Shown piece by piece: positions 48,531 to 58,053 of a DNA stretch of 64,000 nucleotides. The notes beneath the pieces were generated by a model. That model was not told the origin of the DNA. It saw only the letters and a program-made list of their open reading frames with translations, and did not search any database. This DNA comes from Fibrobacter sp. UBA4375 (GTDB lineage: Bacteria; Fibrobacterota; Fibrobacteria; Fibrobacterales; Fibrobacteraceae): contig DGRZ01000094.1 in assembly GCA_002391195.1 (NCBI GenBank), positions 62,001 through 126,000 of the forward strand, read 5' to 3'. Position numbers and translations under genes: made by a program. Numbering within the stretch: the first letter of the stretch is position 1; each line of letters opens with the position of its first letter.

Positions 48531-50507
48531 TTACTTGATGACAATCCGCTTCGTTGCAGAAAGTCCGGCACCCTTGGCCCGCACCAGGTACGACCCGCGG
48601 GCCATACCCGAAAGGCTGAACTGATGAGTCCCGGCGGAGAGGGCACCCTTGTAGAGGCTAGTTACCCGGTTCCCCTGCAGGTCGAACACATCCAGAGAAA
48701 CATTTCCGGAACGAGTCGTCGTGAAGGAAAGGCTGTTGCCCTGGAGTGTCAGGCTGGCCACGGCAGGAAGCTGACCTGCACCGATGGCGGTGTTGGTTGA
48801 ACCTGTTCCCACAATTTCAACTATGGGCATGTTGGCCGCTTGTTCCACCTGGTAGGTCTTTTTTTGGCTAAAATCGTTGATGACGACATTCCCGTCCGTA
48901 GTAATATCATCAAAGAATACCGAGCCTGCAAAAGACTGGGCGAAAATTTCAATATAGAACTTGTTTATGTTCGACATGAAAGAGGTATAGGCACTTCCCG
49001 AGAGAACAGCTCCATCCTTCGTGGTGGTCGACAAATCAAATGTGCATGTGGTTGAATCGCCTGCATTGACCCAACAGCCATCCGGTTGTGCCCAGGCCCA
49101 GTCAGGTGCTCCAGACAGGAATGCAATGGTAAACCAGATTCCTGACATCTTGTTTCCGTTAAATACCTTCATGGTAATCTTTTTTGTGGATGACAAGTCG
49201 GGAACGGATCCTTCTGCGATAACGATATTTCCCTTTGACGCCGTGTCCGGCTTGATGCCCGAAGGCATTGTAAGTCCGACTCTGAGCCATGCGTTTGTGG
49301 CGGTATCTCCGGGGAATACGACCTCGACAGGTCTTGCTGTATCCAGGTCTGCTAAAGCGTAGCCCACTTCACAGGAAGCAACAGGGTTTTCGGAAATTGT
49401 ATACTTGTCCCAACCAGGCATATCCTCCAGACTAATGGTGCAGGAACTTTCCATGTTAGCCTTCCAAACGGCGTTTACGGTCTGGTCCAGGAATTTCCCA
49501 CTCCAGGTCTGGTACCAGGGCATCCACCAGGACCAGACGCTGTTTTTTTCCTTCATCACGGAAAGGTCCGGAATGGCACCATTTTCAGATACGGCAAACA
49601 TTTTGTCCGTTCCGTAGTTGGTTTTCAATTCGCCATATGCGGCAGTGTATTTTGTGGAGTAATCCCAGGCTTCATAGATATCCAAACTGATAACATCGTA
49701 ATTCTTTCCGGGATTCCAGTCGGTGTCCTTTGCGTATTCCGGGTTCCACACCCACACGAGGTTCTTGACTCCCTTGTTGTTCACCATTTCTTCGTATACG
49801 AGATTGTAAAGGGCCTGGAAAGCCGCTCCACTACGGAGGCCCCACCAGAACCAGCCTCCACTAGCTTCGTGGAGCGGGCGGAATATGGCGGCAACACCTG
49901 CGGTCTGCAATTCTAGGAAATAGTCTGCTATGACGTCTATGTCCGCTACGAGTTGCTTGTAAACATTTGATTCCTTGTTCCATGTGCAATTCGAAGTACA
50001 GTTAGGATTGCTAAAGCCTTGGGTGAAATCGTATGTCGTAAAAGGTTTCTGGTTGCCGAATTCGTCCTTGCCAGCACTGCCGGCTGTGGCATAAAACGCC
50101 TCTTCTGCTTTACTGGGGTCCTTCCAGTGCCAGGTAAAGGCGGGAATGCCACCTTTGTTCCAAAGATCCTTGGCCGAATTTACGGCCATCCTGGTATAAT
50201 CTTTATTCCATTCCTTGCTGGCCTCTTTGCCTGTTGCAAACAGGTAATCAAAACCCACCAGTGCGGGGTACTTGCCAGTGCGGATATAGAAGGAGTCTAC
50301 ATCAGCGAGTTTCTTGAATTCGGAAGAATTAACTTCTCCGGTCATGATTCCAGAAACTGTCTTTACACCGTAGTTTACTGCCAGAAAATTGTAAAGTTTT
50401 TTTGCTGCGTCTGTAGCCCCTTCAGTAACGGGGGTGTAGCTGATGGCAGCACTAGCATAGACGGCGGCCATTAAACCAAAAGCAATAGTCGCTTTTTTAA
50501 TATCCAT
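48531..50507 (-). CDS. GH26 beta-mannanase with C-terminal sorting domain
   Basis: 658 residues, exported (IAFGLMAAVYASA signal). The GH26 catalytic domain spans about 30-370. The acid/base Glu is in FRPLHEASGGWFWWG, and the nucleophile Glu is in FAVSENG. It should cut beta-1,4-mannans. A beta-sandwich module (about 395-560, with WAWAQPDGCW and CTFDLS) resembles a carbohydrate-binding domain and has a counterpart in the neighbouring GH5 protein. The last 75 residues (SLDVFDLQGNRV to RIVIK) look like a T9SS-type C-terminal sorting domain, so secretion to the surface or medium is likely. Confidence 0.9.
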   Translation of the reverse strand: MDIKKATIAFGLMAAVYASAAISYTPVTEGATDAAKKLYNFLAVNYGVKTVSGIMTGEVNSSEFKKLADVDSFYIRTGKYPALVGFDYLFATGKEASKEWNKDYTRMAVNSAKDLWNKGGIPAFTWHWKDPSKAEEAFYATAGSAGKDEFGNQKPFTTYDFTQGFSNPNCTSNCTWNKESNVYKQLVADIDVIADYFLELQTAGVAAIFRPLHEASGGWFWWGLRSGAAFQALYNLVYEEMVNNKGVKNLVWVWNPEYAKDTDWNPGKNYDVISLDIYEAWDYSTKYTAAYGELKTNYGTDKMFAVSENGAIPDLSVMKEKNSVWSWWMPWYQTWSGKFLDQTVNAVWKANMESSCTISLEDMPGWDKYTISENPVASCEVGYALADLDTARPVEVVFPGDTATNAWLRVGLTMPSGIKPDTASKGNIVIAEGSVPDLSSTKKITMKVFNGNKMSGIWFTIAFLSGAPDWAWAQPDGCWVNAGDSTTCTFDLSTTTKDGAVLSGSAYTSFMSNINKFYIEIFAQSFAGSVFFDDITTDGNVVINDFSQKKTYQVEQAANMPIVEIVGTGSTNTAIGAGQLPAVASLTLQGNSLSFTTTRSGNVSLDVFDLQGNRVTSLYKGALSAGTHQFSLSGMARGSYLVRAKGAGLSATKRIVIK

Positions 50508-50544
50508 AATCCAATCCTTTCCCTTTTTTTTGTGTTGTTAAAAA

Positions 50545-52350
50545 TTACTTCTTGTAGTCGGGGTTGTTGAACACCACCTTGATTTCGGGGATCATTTCCT
50601 CGGTATTTCCAAAACTACGGCTGAAAGCATCGTACTTGTCGGCGTTGAAATCGAACAGTATCTGGTCGCCAGCCTTGAAGTTGTCGTAAAGGATGGTCCC
50701 CGTATAGCCCTTGGCGTAGTTGGCGACGATGATGCTCAGAGTCTTGTTGCGGTCCGTGTAACTTGATATGTCGAAGGAACAGGTCTTCTTTTCCCCGGCG
50801 GCCACTTCGCAGGCGCCGTCAACTTCGGTCCAGGTCCAGGCATCAGTGAGCTTGAATATCAAGTTCAGTTGCGCTGCCGATTTCCCGTTGTTCTTGGCTT
50901 CGAAGGTGAGTTCCGTCGCTCCGCTCAGGTCAAATGTCTTTTGGTATTCGATCTGGGCGTTGTCGGCTCCGTAGGTCACGGCCATCATGCCGTCGCCGCT
51001 GGATTCCTCGATGGTCACGTCCTTGATCTTGATGCTGGTCTCTTCCTTGGAAGCTAGGGCCTTCATGGCTTCGAGGGCGGGCTCGATGGTGTAGCTGTAA
51101 CCGCCGAACTGGGATTCCGTCTTGTCGCCGATGTACTGCCAGGCCAGTGCGCCCGCGTAACCGCCGTCAAAGGCCTTGCGGTAGCATTCCTCGGTCGAAA
51201 TCTCCGTCTTTGCCGCCATGCTAGATGTATAGGTGTCGCCCTTCCAACCGCTGGCAGGGAACTCTCCGATAATCATGGGCTTGCTGTCGTAACCATAGGT
51301 TGTGGCCATCTGGGCGGCCGTGTTCACGAAGGGAGAGACGGCGTCATCCTGGTAGTAGGGGTAATAGTGGGTCTGGAAAAAGTCCAGGGTGCCATTGGCC
51401 TCGCCACCGGCTTTGATCAGTTCGGCATCGTTCCACCAGCTCTGGTACTTGATGTTCACGCTACCGGTAGAGACCAGGAATCCCTTGTCGATATTGTGAA
51501 TGGCGGCGGCCACCTTGTTGGTAAACTTCTGGATTTTTTCCTTGTCCATCTTCTTGGTGGTCCAGCCTACGGTGGTCATGCCTTCGGGTTCGTTGAACAC
51601 TTCCCAGGTCATGAGTGCCTTGTGGAAACCGATAGCCTTGACTACGGGTTCCAAGACGTTCTTGATAAACGCTTCCGTTCCGTCGTCCTCGAACAGCTTG
51701 GTGTTGGCGTCGATATCCAACTTCTCGCTGTAAAGACCCCACTGATTGGGTTCCATCAGGTTGTGACTGAACAGACACATGGAGACCATCACGCCGTATT
51801 CCTCGGCGATATCCAGGGCCTTCTTCATGTTGGCGATGGTGTTCTCCTTGGGTCCGGTGACCAGGTGAGTGGTCTGGTCGATGGTGGGACTCTGGCTCAT
51901 GTTGTTGAAGAGCCACCAGCGGATGGCATTGCCCCCTGCGGCGCGGGTGCCTTCCACAGCCTTGCGCCAAGCGTTCTCGTTAAGGGGGGAATCGCCCACG
52001 TCGGAGTTGTAATCGCTCCAGGCCAGGTTTGTTCCGGAGAAGAAAATTTTCTTGCCGTTGTACAGGATGTCGGTGCCGCTGACCGTAAGGACGGGTGAGC
52101 CCAGGTTCACGGGAGCGTCGCTTGCCGAAGATACGTTGGTCGCCGTCGATGATTTCGCGGTAGAACCGGAGGATTCGGGATTGTTTGAATCGGGAATGCC
52201 GGAGTCGGCGGAACCTTCGGTTGCCGAAGATTCTATGGCTTCGGCATCGGGACTGGTTGTGCCGCTGGAGGAATCGTCACCGCAGGCCGCAAGAAGACTG
52301 CAGGCAAGTACAGCAGGAATACAGAAAGTAAATGCTTTCTTGAAGTTCAT
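50545..52350 (-). CDS. GH5-like glycoside hydrolase lipoprotein (probable mannanase)
   Basis: 601 residues. A lipoprotein signal ends LLAAC, followed by a Ser/Thr/Glu-rich linker (about 25-80). The catalytic domain starts at SGTDILYNGKKIFFSGTNLAW. The acid/base Glu is in WEVFNEPEG, the nucleophile in IGEFPASG, with FQTHYYPYY between. A C-terminal beta module contains WTWTEVDGACEV and CSFDIS, similar in pattern to that of the GH26 enzyme upstream. Lipid anchoring suggests action at the cell surface or periplasm, complementing the secreted GH26. Mannan is inferred from context; a beta-glucan substrate is possible. Confidence 0.82.
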   Translation of the reverse strand: MNFKKAFTFCIPAVLACSLLAACGDDSSSGTTSPDAEAIESSATEGSADSGIPDSNNPESSGSTAKSSTATNVSSASDAPVNLGSPVLTVSGTDILYNGKKIFFSGTNLAWSDYNSDVGDSPLNENAWRKAVEGTRAAGGNAIRWWLFNNMSQSPTIDQTTHLVTGPKENTIANMKKALDIAEEYGVMVSMCLFSHNLMEPNQWGLYSEKLDIDANTKLFEDDGTEAFIKNVLEPVVKAIGFHKALMTWEVFNEPEGMTTVGWTTKKMDKEKIQKFTNKVAAAIHNIDKGFLVSTGSVNIKYQSWWNDAELIKAGGEANGTLDFFQTHYYPYYQDDAVSPFVNTAAQMATTYGYDSKPMIIGEFPASGWKGDTYTSSMAAKTEISTEECYRKAFDGGYAGALAWQYIGDKTESQFGGYSYTIEPALEAMKALASKEETSIKIKDVTIEESSGDGMMAVTYGADNAQIEYQKTFDLSGATELTFEAKNNGKSAAQLNLIFKLTDAWTWTEVDGACEVAAGEKKTCSFDISSYTDRNKTLSIIVANYAKGYTGTILYDNFKAGDQILFDFNADKYDAFSRSFGNTEEMIPEIKVVFNNPDYKK

Positions 52351-52419
52351 AAAAAAGCTCCTTTTTTCCCAAAATAAGAAATTATGGGTGACTGCGAGAA
52401 AAATTAAGATATAAGTATC

Positions 52420-53424
52420 TTATTTCTTCAGGAACTTGGCCCCGAATGTAAATTTTCGTGAATCTTCGGGAGGGATTTCTATCAGCCCGCGGTGGTGGTT
52501 CAGGGCGTCGGGCTCCGATGTCATGGGCTCGATGGCGATGCTTGCCCGGGTAGGGGGTGTGTAAATCTGGATGGCGTTGTATTGCCCTTGACCGGCCTGT
52601 TGCCAGATGTCCAGTTTGCCTGCGCTCCCTTCCAAAAACACGTGGGCCTGGGTTTGGGATTGTGCTGTCGCACTTGAAAAATCGCCTCCCAGGCAGAAAC
52701 AGTCGTTGATGAACTCGTCACCGATGGCACGGCCGCCCACGAAGCGGGTGTCGTCCTTGAAGTTCCCAGTGGGAAGGTCCGCCTGGTCCAGAAGGGCGAG
52801 CTTACTTTCGGGTAGGGTCATCTTCAGGTCATTCACCTTTTCGTCTAGGCTGTAGTAGGGGTGCCAGCCTTCGGAATAAGGCATAAGGGCCTTTCCGATG
52901 TTCTGCACAGAGGCCTCTACGGTATAAGATTCACCTGTGAAGGTTACTTTGTTTGTAACTTTAAAAGGGAAAGGGAATCCGGCGAAGGCGCCCGGCCAGT
53001 CGCAGGTGAAAACGGCGGTGCAACTTTCGGAGTCGCTCTCGAAGCTTTCGAATTTCCATTCCTTGTTCTGCAAAAAGCCGTGGAGGGCATGGGGTGCCCA
53101 ACTCACGTTGTTTATAAGGGCGTAGGTGTTGCCACTCCAGGTGAACTTGGCGTAGGCGGTGCGGCCCGGGAAGGGGGCGAGTCTGCAGCCTGCATTGGTG
53201 TCGGGGCCCATTTTGTAGATGTCATCGCCTTCCCGGTAACCGAAAAGCAGGTCCAGTTTGTCGGAACCGGTGACGCCCGCGCCGTTTTTTGCAACGGGTA
53301 TGCGCCAGGCGTTAAGGCCTCCGCCGTAACTGCTCAGAATTTCCAGTTCGGCGCCGTCATCGCGCTGTAAAACGTAACATTGGATAGTGCCGAGAGGGCG
53401 AGAAATCAGTTTGAAGTTGCTCAT
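52420..53424 (-). CDS. Aldose 1-epimerase family protein
   Basis: 334 residues. Galactose-mutarotase-like features: AGCRLAPFPGR near the N-terminus, PHALHGFLQNKEW (His), SEGWHPYYSLDE (His) and a C-terminal VFLEGSAGKLDIWQ...AIEPMT (Glu). It interconverts sugar anomers. It lies upstream of the mannanase genes on the same strand, consistent with sugar processing, though a 69-bp gap separates it from the GH5 gene. Confidence 0.85.
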   Translation of the reverse strand: MSNFKLISRPLGTIQCYVLQRDDGAELEILSSYGGGLNAWRIPVAKNGAGVTGSDKLDLLFGYREGDDIYKMGPDTNAGCRLAPFPGRTAYAKFTWSGNTYALINNVSWAPHALHGFLQNKEWKFESFESDSESCTAVFTCDWPGAFAGFPFPFKVTNKVTFTGESYTVEASVQNIGKALMPYSEGWHPYYSLDEKVNDLKMTLPESKLALLDQADLPTGNFKDDTRFVGGRAIGDEFINDCFCLGGDFSSATAQSQTQAHVFLEGSAGKLDIWQQAGQGQYNAIQIYTPPTRASIAIEPMTSEPDALNHHRGLIEIPPEDSRKFTFGAKFLKK

Positions 53425-53752
53425 GGTAGGGAAGATAGAAAAAAGGCGTGGGGCATGAGTTGTGGGTTAGGAGTCATGAGTCGTGAGTTATGAGTTGTGA
53501 GCCGCGAGTCGTCATCCTCACCCGTTCGACAGGCTCAGGGCAGGCTCTGGTGAGGATCCGCTTACTGCAATCTGGCAGATCCTCGCCTTCGCGAGGATGA
53601 CAACGTTTAAGACCCGAACCGCACATTCCACACCTTCCTAAATCCTAGCCCCTAGATCCTATCCCCTAAATCCTATCCCCTAAATCCTAACCCCTAAATC
53701 CTAACCCCTAATACCTACAACCTCTCAAACTTTTAATACTATATTTATTTGT
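53425..53752. repeat. Composite repeat region upstream of mnmE
   Basis: GAGTCATGAGTCGTGAGTTATG arrays, then a GTCATCCTCACCCGTTCGACAGG...GAGGATCC element and CCTCGCCTTCGCGAGG palindrome (to about 53600), then CCTAAATCCTAGCCCCTAG iterations (53638-53715). The mnmE promoter box TATATT lies at about 53740. Confidence 0.8.
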
Positions 53753-55135
53753 ATGGATTCCCGGACCATTGTCGCACCCATGACTCCCGCAGGCGTTAGC
53801 GCCGTGGCGGCTATCCGCGTAAGCGGCCCTCAGGTGCGTGACGTGGTTTTGGCCCTGTTCGGCGAAAGGGCTGTAGCCCGACTGGAAAGCCACATGGCGC
53901 GTCTGGGAACGGCCCGGGACCCTAAAACCGGCGAAACCGTCGATAGCCTGCTTTACCTGTTTTTCGAAGGGCCCAATTCCTATACCGGCGAAGATACGCT
54001 GGAACTTTACCCTCACGGAAACCCGCTGATCGTGCGGGAACTGATTCAGGCCATCCGCAAGGTACAAGGCGTTCGTCTGGCAGAACCTGGTGAATTTACC
54101 CGCAGGGCCTTTCTGAACGGCAAGATGGACCTGGTCCAGGCGGAATCCGTGGCCGACGTGATTCACAGCGCGAACCGTGCAGAACTGAAAAACGCCCACC
54201 GCCTGCTTTCGGGAACGCTCTCGAAAAAAATTCAGGAACTGAACGAACAGGTGAAGGATATGTCCGCCCGGCTGGAGCTGGACGTGGATTTTGCCGAGGA
54301 GGAGGCCGACCCGGATTACGATTCCTGGCGCAAGAGGATTGTGGCCATCGGCGAAAAGATTTCGGAAATCCTCCAGAGCTTCCGTGGCAAGGAAAACCTG
54401 AGCCGCCTCCCGCTGGTTGTGCTCTACGGAGCCCCCAACGCGGGCAAGTCCAGCCTGGTAAACGCCCTCCTGGGCGAAGACCGCATTCTCGTGAGCAGCG
54501 TCCCCGGCACCACTCGGGACTTCGTGGAGGTCCGGCTGTTTTTGCCCGGCGGGGAAATCCGTCTGGTGGATACCGCAGGCATTGCCGACCGGGCCACCGA
54601 CGAGCTGGACGCCCTCAGTATGGAAAAGAGCCGTGGGATTCTGAAAGAGGCGGACCTGAAGATTCACGTGGTGGACGGGTGTGAATTCGGAGTTCGGAAT
54701 TCGGAATTCGGAGTTGGAAATCAAAAATCTACAACAGATTCCGATGTTACCGTCATCAGCAAGTGTGATTTGCTGGATGAGAGAACGGCCTGCGGCCTGC
54801 AGACGAGAGATGAGAGAATTTCCAAGGTTCTCCCAGTCTCCTCCAAGACCGGCGAGGGCCTTGCCGAACTCAGGCAGAAGATGGATGCCGCCCTGTTTAC
54901 TGAAGGTCGCAGCCCCGAAGACATCTGGATTACCAGCGAGCGGGAACGGGCCTGCCTCGCCGAAGCCTTCGAAGGGGTGAAACGGGCCCTGGACCTGCTC
55001 CAGAAACAGCCCGCCGTAGAACTTCTCGCCTTCGAGATGCAGCTGGTGCGCCGCTCCCTCCAGAGCGTGGTGGGCGAAATTTCTTCTGAAGATATTTTAC
55101 AATCTATTTTCGCGGGGTTCTGCATTGGAAAGTAG
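53753..55135 (+). CDS. mnmE: tRNA modification GTPase MnmE with repeat insertions
   Basis: 460 residues. The N-terminal domain (SRTIVAPMTPAGVSAVAAIR), the G-domain motifs GAPNAGKSSLVNALL, GTTRD, DTAGIAD and the C-terminal FCIGK are all present. It modifies wobble uridines with MnmG. Between the VVDG strand and the guanine-specificity motif (SKCDLL instead of NKxD) a segment encoded by GAATTC repeats (about 54681-54718) is inserted. After SKCDLL a second segment derives from GAGATGAGAG repeats. The frame is kept, so the protein is probably functional. It overlaps the next gene by 11 nt. Confidence 0.93.
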   Translation: MDSRTIVAPMTPAGVSAVAAIRVSGPQVRDVVLALFGERAVARLESHMARLGTARDPKTGETVDSLLYLFFEGPNSYTGEDTLELYPHGNPLIVRELIQAIRKVQGVRLAEPGEFTRRAFLNGKMDLVQAESVADVIHSANRAELKNAHRLLSGTLSKKIQELNEQVKDMSARLELDVDFAEEEADPDYDSWRKRIVAIGEKISEILQSFRGKENLSRLPLVVLYGAPNAGKSSLVNALLGEDRILVSSVPGTTRDFVEVRLFLPGGEIRLVDTAGIADRATDELDALSMEKSRGILKEADLKIHVVDGCEFGVRNSEFGVGNQKSTTDSDVTVISKCDLLDERTACGLQTRDERISKVLPVSSKTGEGLAELRQKMDAALFTEGRSPEDIWITSERERACLAEAFEGVKRALDLLQKQPAVELLAFEMQLVRRSLQSVVGEISSEDILQSIFAGFCIGK

Positions 55136-55991
55136 CACTCTCAGCCTTATCGGCGTCTTTATCGGGATTTTCGCCTTTGGTACCTACATGGTCCCGCTGA
55201 AAAAGTATCCCGCCTATTCCTCCTGGTCCTACCTGGCGTTCATGTCCATCGGGGCGCTCATCTGTTCCGTTGGCATCACCTGCGTTACGGGGCAGTTCAA
55301 CTTTCACCCCGTAGGCATCGGTTGCGGACTCCTTTGGGTGCTGGGCGGTGCGCTGTGCTTCTGGGCGGTACAGGCCGAGGCGGACCTGGCGGGTACCGGC
55401 CTACGGTCCATGAGCGTGAGCATTCTGCTTTCGTTCTTTAGCGGGGTGGTCATTTTCCAGGAAAAGACCCTGCTGTACTATTCCATTCCGGCTATTGCCT
55501 GCATGATTATCGGCATTTGGATTCCCGCCAGCAAGAAAAAATCCATCTGGAAAAATTGGCGCTCCCTCTTGTCGGGAGCGGTGTTCGGCACCTACCTGAT
55601 TCCCTTCAAGTTCAGCGGCATGGGCGACATGGAATTCTTGTTCCCCTTCTCCTTCGGGGTCTGTGCCGGTAGCCTTGTGCTGGTGGGCCTGGTGACATTT
55701 CGACGCCGCAAGGATATCAGGCATTCGAACATTGTGCCAACGCTTCTTTCCATGGCATCGGGCGTCATGTGGATGTTCGGCACCCTGGCCATTTTCTGGA
55801 CCATCGCCGACGACGGCATGTTCGGCTATGCAGTAGGTTACCCGCTTTTGCAGTTGAACCTGGTGGTAAACCAGCTGTGGGGCGTGTTCGTGTTCGGCGA
55901 ATACGCCTCCCGTGGAGGCCGCATCAAGCTTGCCTTGTCCACGGTGGTCATCTTGATTGGAGCGGTGCTGTTGACCCTCTCCAAGATGTAG
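55125..55991 (+). CDS. GRP/RhaT-type sugar transporter
   Basis: 288 residues from TTG 55125, with ten membrane segments in the EamA-like arrangement. The start LIGVFIGIFAFGTYMVPLKK and the internal VFGTYLIPFK repeat are typical of the glucose/rhamnose (GRP) transporter family. It imports or exports a monosaccharide; which one is not shown. The start lies inside mnmE. Confidence 0.82.
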   Translation: MESSTLSLIGVFIGIFAFGTYMVPLKKYPAYSSWSYLAFMSIGALICSVGITCVTGQFNFHPVGIGCGLLWVLGGALCFWAVQAEADLAGTGLRSMSVSILLSFFSGVVIFQEKTLLYYSIPAIACMIIGIWIPASKKKSIWKNWRSLLSGAVFGTYLIPFKFSGMGDMEFLFPFSFGVCAGSLVLVGLVTFRRRKDIRHSNIVPTLLSMASGVMWMFGTLAIFWTIADDGMFGYAVGYPLLQLNLVVNQLWGVFVFGEYASRGGRIKLALSTVVILIGAVLLTLSKM

Positions 55992-56013
55992 CGAACTGGG
56001 TTCGGGTTTCGCC

Positions 56014-56916
56014 CTAGATGGCGGCGATTTCCTGGTTGATTTCTTCGGCGCCCTTGATGTCTTCGTTGTAGATGGCGTTCACCTTCTTGCATCCCAGTTC
56101 CAAGAGCCTGCGGGCTCCTTGGTTGTCGCTTTGCCTGCGCAGCTCCCTAATAGCGCCGTCGATAAGCTTGATGTCGCGCTGTTCGGGATAGTTTTTCATG
56201 AACTTGTAGAACAGGGCAATCTGGTTTTCGTAGTCGCTGTCGGTTTCGCAGGCCAGCAAGAAAGGCACCACCCTGGTATTCAGCAGGTTGTTCAGGTCGC
56301 CCACGAAGGTGTTTAGGCTCGCCCCTTCGGGGAACAGTTCTTCAGTTTCCCGCTGGATGTCGTCGTTGTCCATAATCTCGCCGTTTTCGAACTGGGAAAG
56401 CATCTCGTTCAGCAGGTTGATTTCTTCGACCTTTGCCTGTTCGCGGTAACGGGCCTGGTAAAAGACGGGCAGCGTGGTCAGGCAAAAGTGGGCCTGGTTC
56501 ATGCCGATGAACTCGCCAATGTAATACACGTCGGCGTCTTCGTTCAGAATATCTTCTTCGCTGGCGAAATTGCAGATGCGGGCAGGAATGGGAATGACTT
56601 CCATGTTGGCCAGTTCGTGGAGGCGCTCCCGCAGGGAATCCACGTCCATATCTTCGGGCAGTTCCACGCCGTCTTCTTCCATGGATTCCAGCAGGTTGTC
56701 GATCTTTGAATCTACGGCCTTGTTGATGGCTCTCCGGCTAGGCAGCTTGGGCTGCTGCCGGAAATCCCCTTCCAGGGCGAAAAGTCCGTTTTTCACCATG
56801 TCGTCAAAAGGCGTGCCGCTCCGCTCCGCATCAGGCGAAGGTAAAATCTTGGCGTAGGCAATCATGCGCCCGCACAGGCGTTGGTCGTTTCCTTTTTTCT
56901 GTTTGATTCCCAGCAT
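56014..56916 (-). CDS. Conserved hypothetical protein, 300 aa
   Basis: From ATG 56916 (MLGIKQKKGNDQRL). Hydrophilic, helical, acidic; no signal or membrane segment. Segments such as LPSRRAINKAVDSKIDNLLE and RREL-type helices near the C-terminus suggest a helical repeat protein. I recognise no family. TATATTGT lies 8 bp upstream of ATG. Confidence 0.65.
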   Translation of the reverse strand: MLGIKQKKGNDQRLCGRMIAYAKILPSPDAERSGTPFDDMVKNGLFALEGDFRQQPKLPSRRAINKAVDSKIDNLLESMEEDGVELPEDMDVDSLRERLHELANMEVIPIPARICNFASEEDILNEDADVYYIGEFIGMNQAHFCLTTLPVFYQARYREQAKVEEINLLNEMLSQFENGEIMDNDDIQRETEELFPEGASLNTFVGDLNNLLNTRVVPFLLACETDSDYENQIALFYKFMKNYPEQRDIKLIDGAIRELRRQSDNQGARRLLELGCKKVNAIYNEDIKGAEEINQEIAAI

Positions 56917-56937
56917 AGCCACAATATAGCAAATAGT

Positions 56938-57180
56938 TGTGAGTGGTGAGTAGTGAGTGGTGGGTGATGAGTTGTGAGTGGTGAGTAATGAGTGGTGAGT
57001 AGTGAGGTTCGAGGCACGAGGCTCGAGGATGACAACTCTTGAGACCGGCTATCCTAACGGGCTACGCTCTACGGACCTTCGGTCCTAATCACTAACCACT
57101 AATCACTAATCACTAAATCCTAGATCCTAGATCCTAGATCCTAAATCCTAGATCCTAAATCCTATCCCCTAAATCCTAAT
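56938..57180. repeat. Composite repeat, copy 2 (inverted)
   Basis: GAGTGGTGAGTAGTG arrays, a core (57003-57091) with GAGGCTCGAGGATGACAACTC and GGCTATCCTAACGGGCTACG, then CACTAATCAC and CCTAGATCCTAGATCC arrays. Its reverse complement matches 42230-42405 segment by segment. Confidence 0.88.
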
Positions 57181-57196
57181 TACTATCTTTCCTTCT

Positions 57197-58015
57197 GTGG
57201 AACAATCTAGTTGGCAAAAGATTCTCGAGCTGTGCAACAGGCTTTCCACCGTCACCTACGAGAACCTCACGAAAATTATCCGTCTGGAATCGGCGGGTTC
57301 TGCCACTCGTGCCCGCAATTTGGATGACAGTTTCCAGAACGACGTAGATTCTTGGATGGGCGGCGGCACCTGCTTCAGCATGACCTGGCACCTGTATCAG
57401 GCCTTTACCGACATGGGGCTTTCGCCCCGTCTGGTCATGGGCCACAAGCGCAAAGAAAAAAACATCCACTGCGCTTTGATCCTACCGGATCAGTTCGGAT
57501 TTAAGAATTCGGATTTCAGAATTAATTCCGAATTCCGAACTCCGAATTCCGAATTCCTCTTCGACCCCGGCTACCTCATCTTCGACCCGCTCCCTTTGCC
57601 TGCACCTCAACCGTTCGGTTCCGGCGAGGCGTTTTTCCCGCTGGTCCCCAACTGCGTGCGGCTGGTGCGGCCTGCCGCCGATGCCCTGGAACTCTGGACC
57701 GGTGGTGCGGGCGGCCCCATGAAGCTTCGTTTCGAGTATCCGCTAGAAGGTGTTTCCGTCGAAGAATTCAAGCAGCACTGGTCCGAAAGTTTCTACCGGG
57801 AGATGATGACCTACCCGGTGCTCAACCGCCTGGACCGGGAACGGGGAGAGCAGTATTACTACCAGAAAGGGAACCTGGTCATCCGCGACAAGGACGGCTC
57901 CCGTATGGAACGTATTCCCGAAGAACTCCGTGTGGAAAAGCTCAGCGAGATTTTCCACATTTCGCCGGACTTAGTTGACCGCGCCCTCGGAATCTTAAAA
58001 AAAGAACATTCTTGA
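57197..58015 (+). CDS. Arylamine N-acetyltransferase-like protein with repeat insertion
   Basis: 272 residues from GTG 57197. Features of the NAT family: TYENLTKIIR, the catalytic Cys in MGGGTCFSMTWHLYQ (about 58), the His in IHCALIL (about 92) and Asp in FDPGYLIFDP. A stretch of about 20 residues between His and Asp (FKNSDFRINSEF, then RTPNSEF) is encoded by a GAATTC-type inverted repeat at 57495-57556 and looks inserted in frame. Substrate unknown. Confidence 0.72.
   Translation: MEQSSWQKILELCNRLSTVTYENLTKIIRLESAGSATRARNLDDSFQNDVDSWMGGGTCFSMTWHLYQAFTDMGLSPRLVMGHKRKEKNIHCALILPDQFGFKNSDFRINSEFRTPNSEFLFDPGYLIFDPLPLPAPQPFGSGEAFFPLVPNCVRLVRPAADALELWTGGAGGPMKLRFEYPLEGVSVEEFKQHWSESFYREMMTYPVLNRLDRERGEQYYYQKGNLVIRDKDGSRMERIPEELRVEKLSEIFHISPDLVDRALGILKKEHS
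57495..57556. repeat. GAATTC hairpin inside the NAT-like gene
   Basis: AGAATTCGGATTTCAG followed by inverted AATTCCGAATTCCGAACTCC and GAATTCCGAATTCC. Same family as at 12716-12790, here within a coding sequence. Confidence 0.9.
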
Positions 58016-58053
58016 AAATATTTATATTTTTCCTCAAAAAAGGAACCCGTCTT

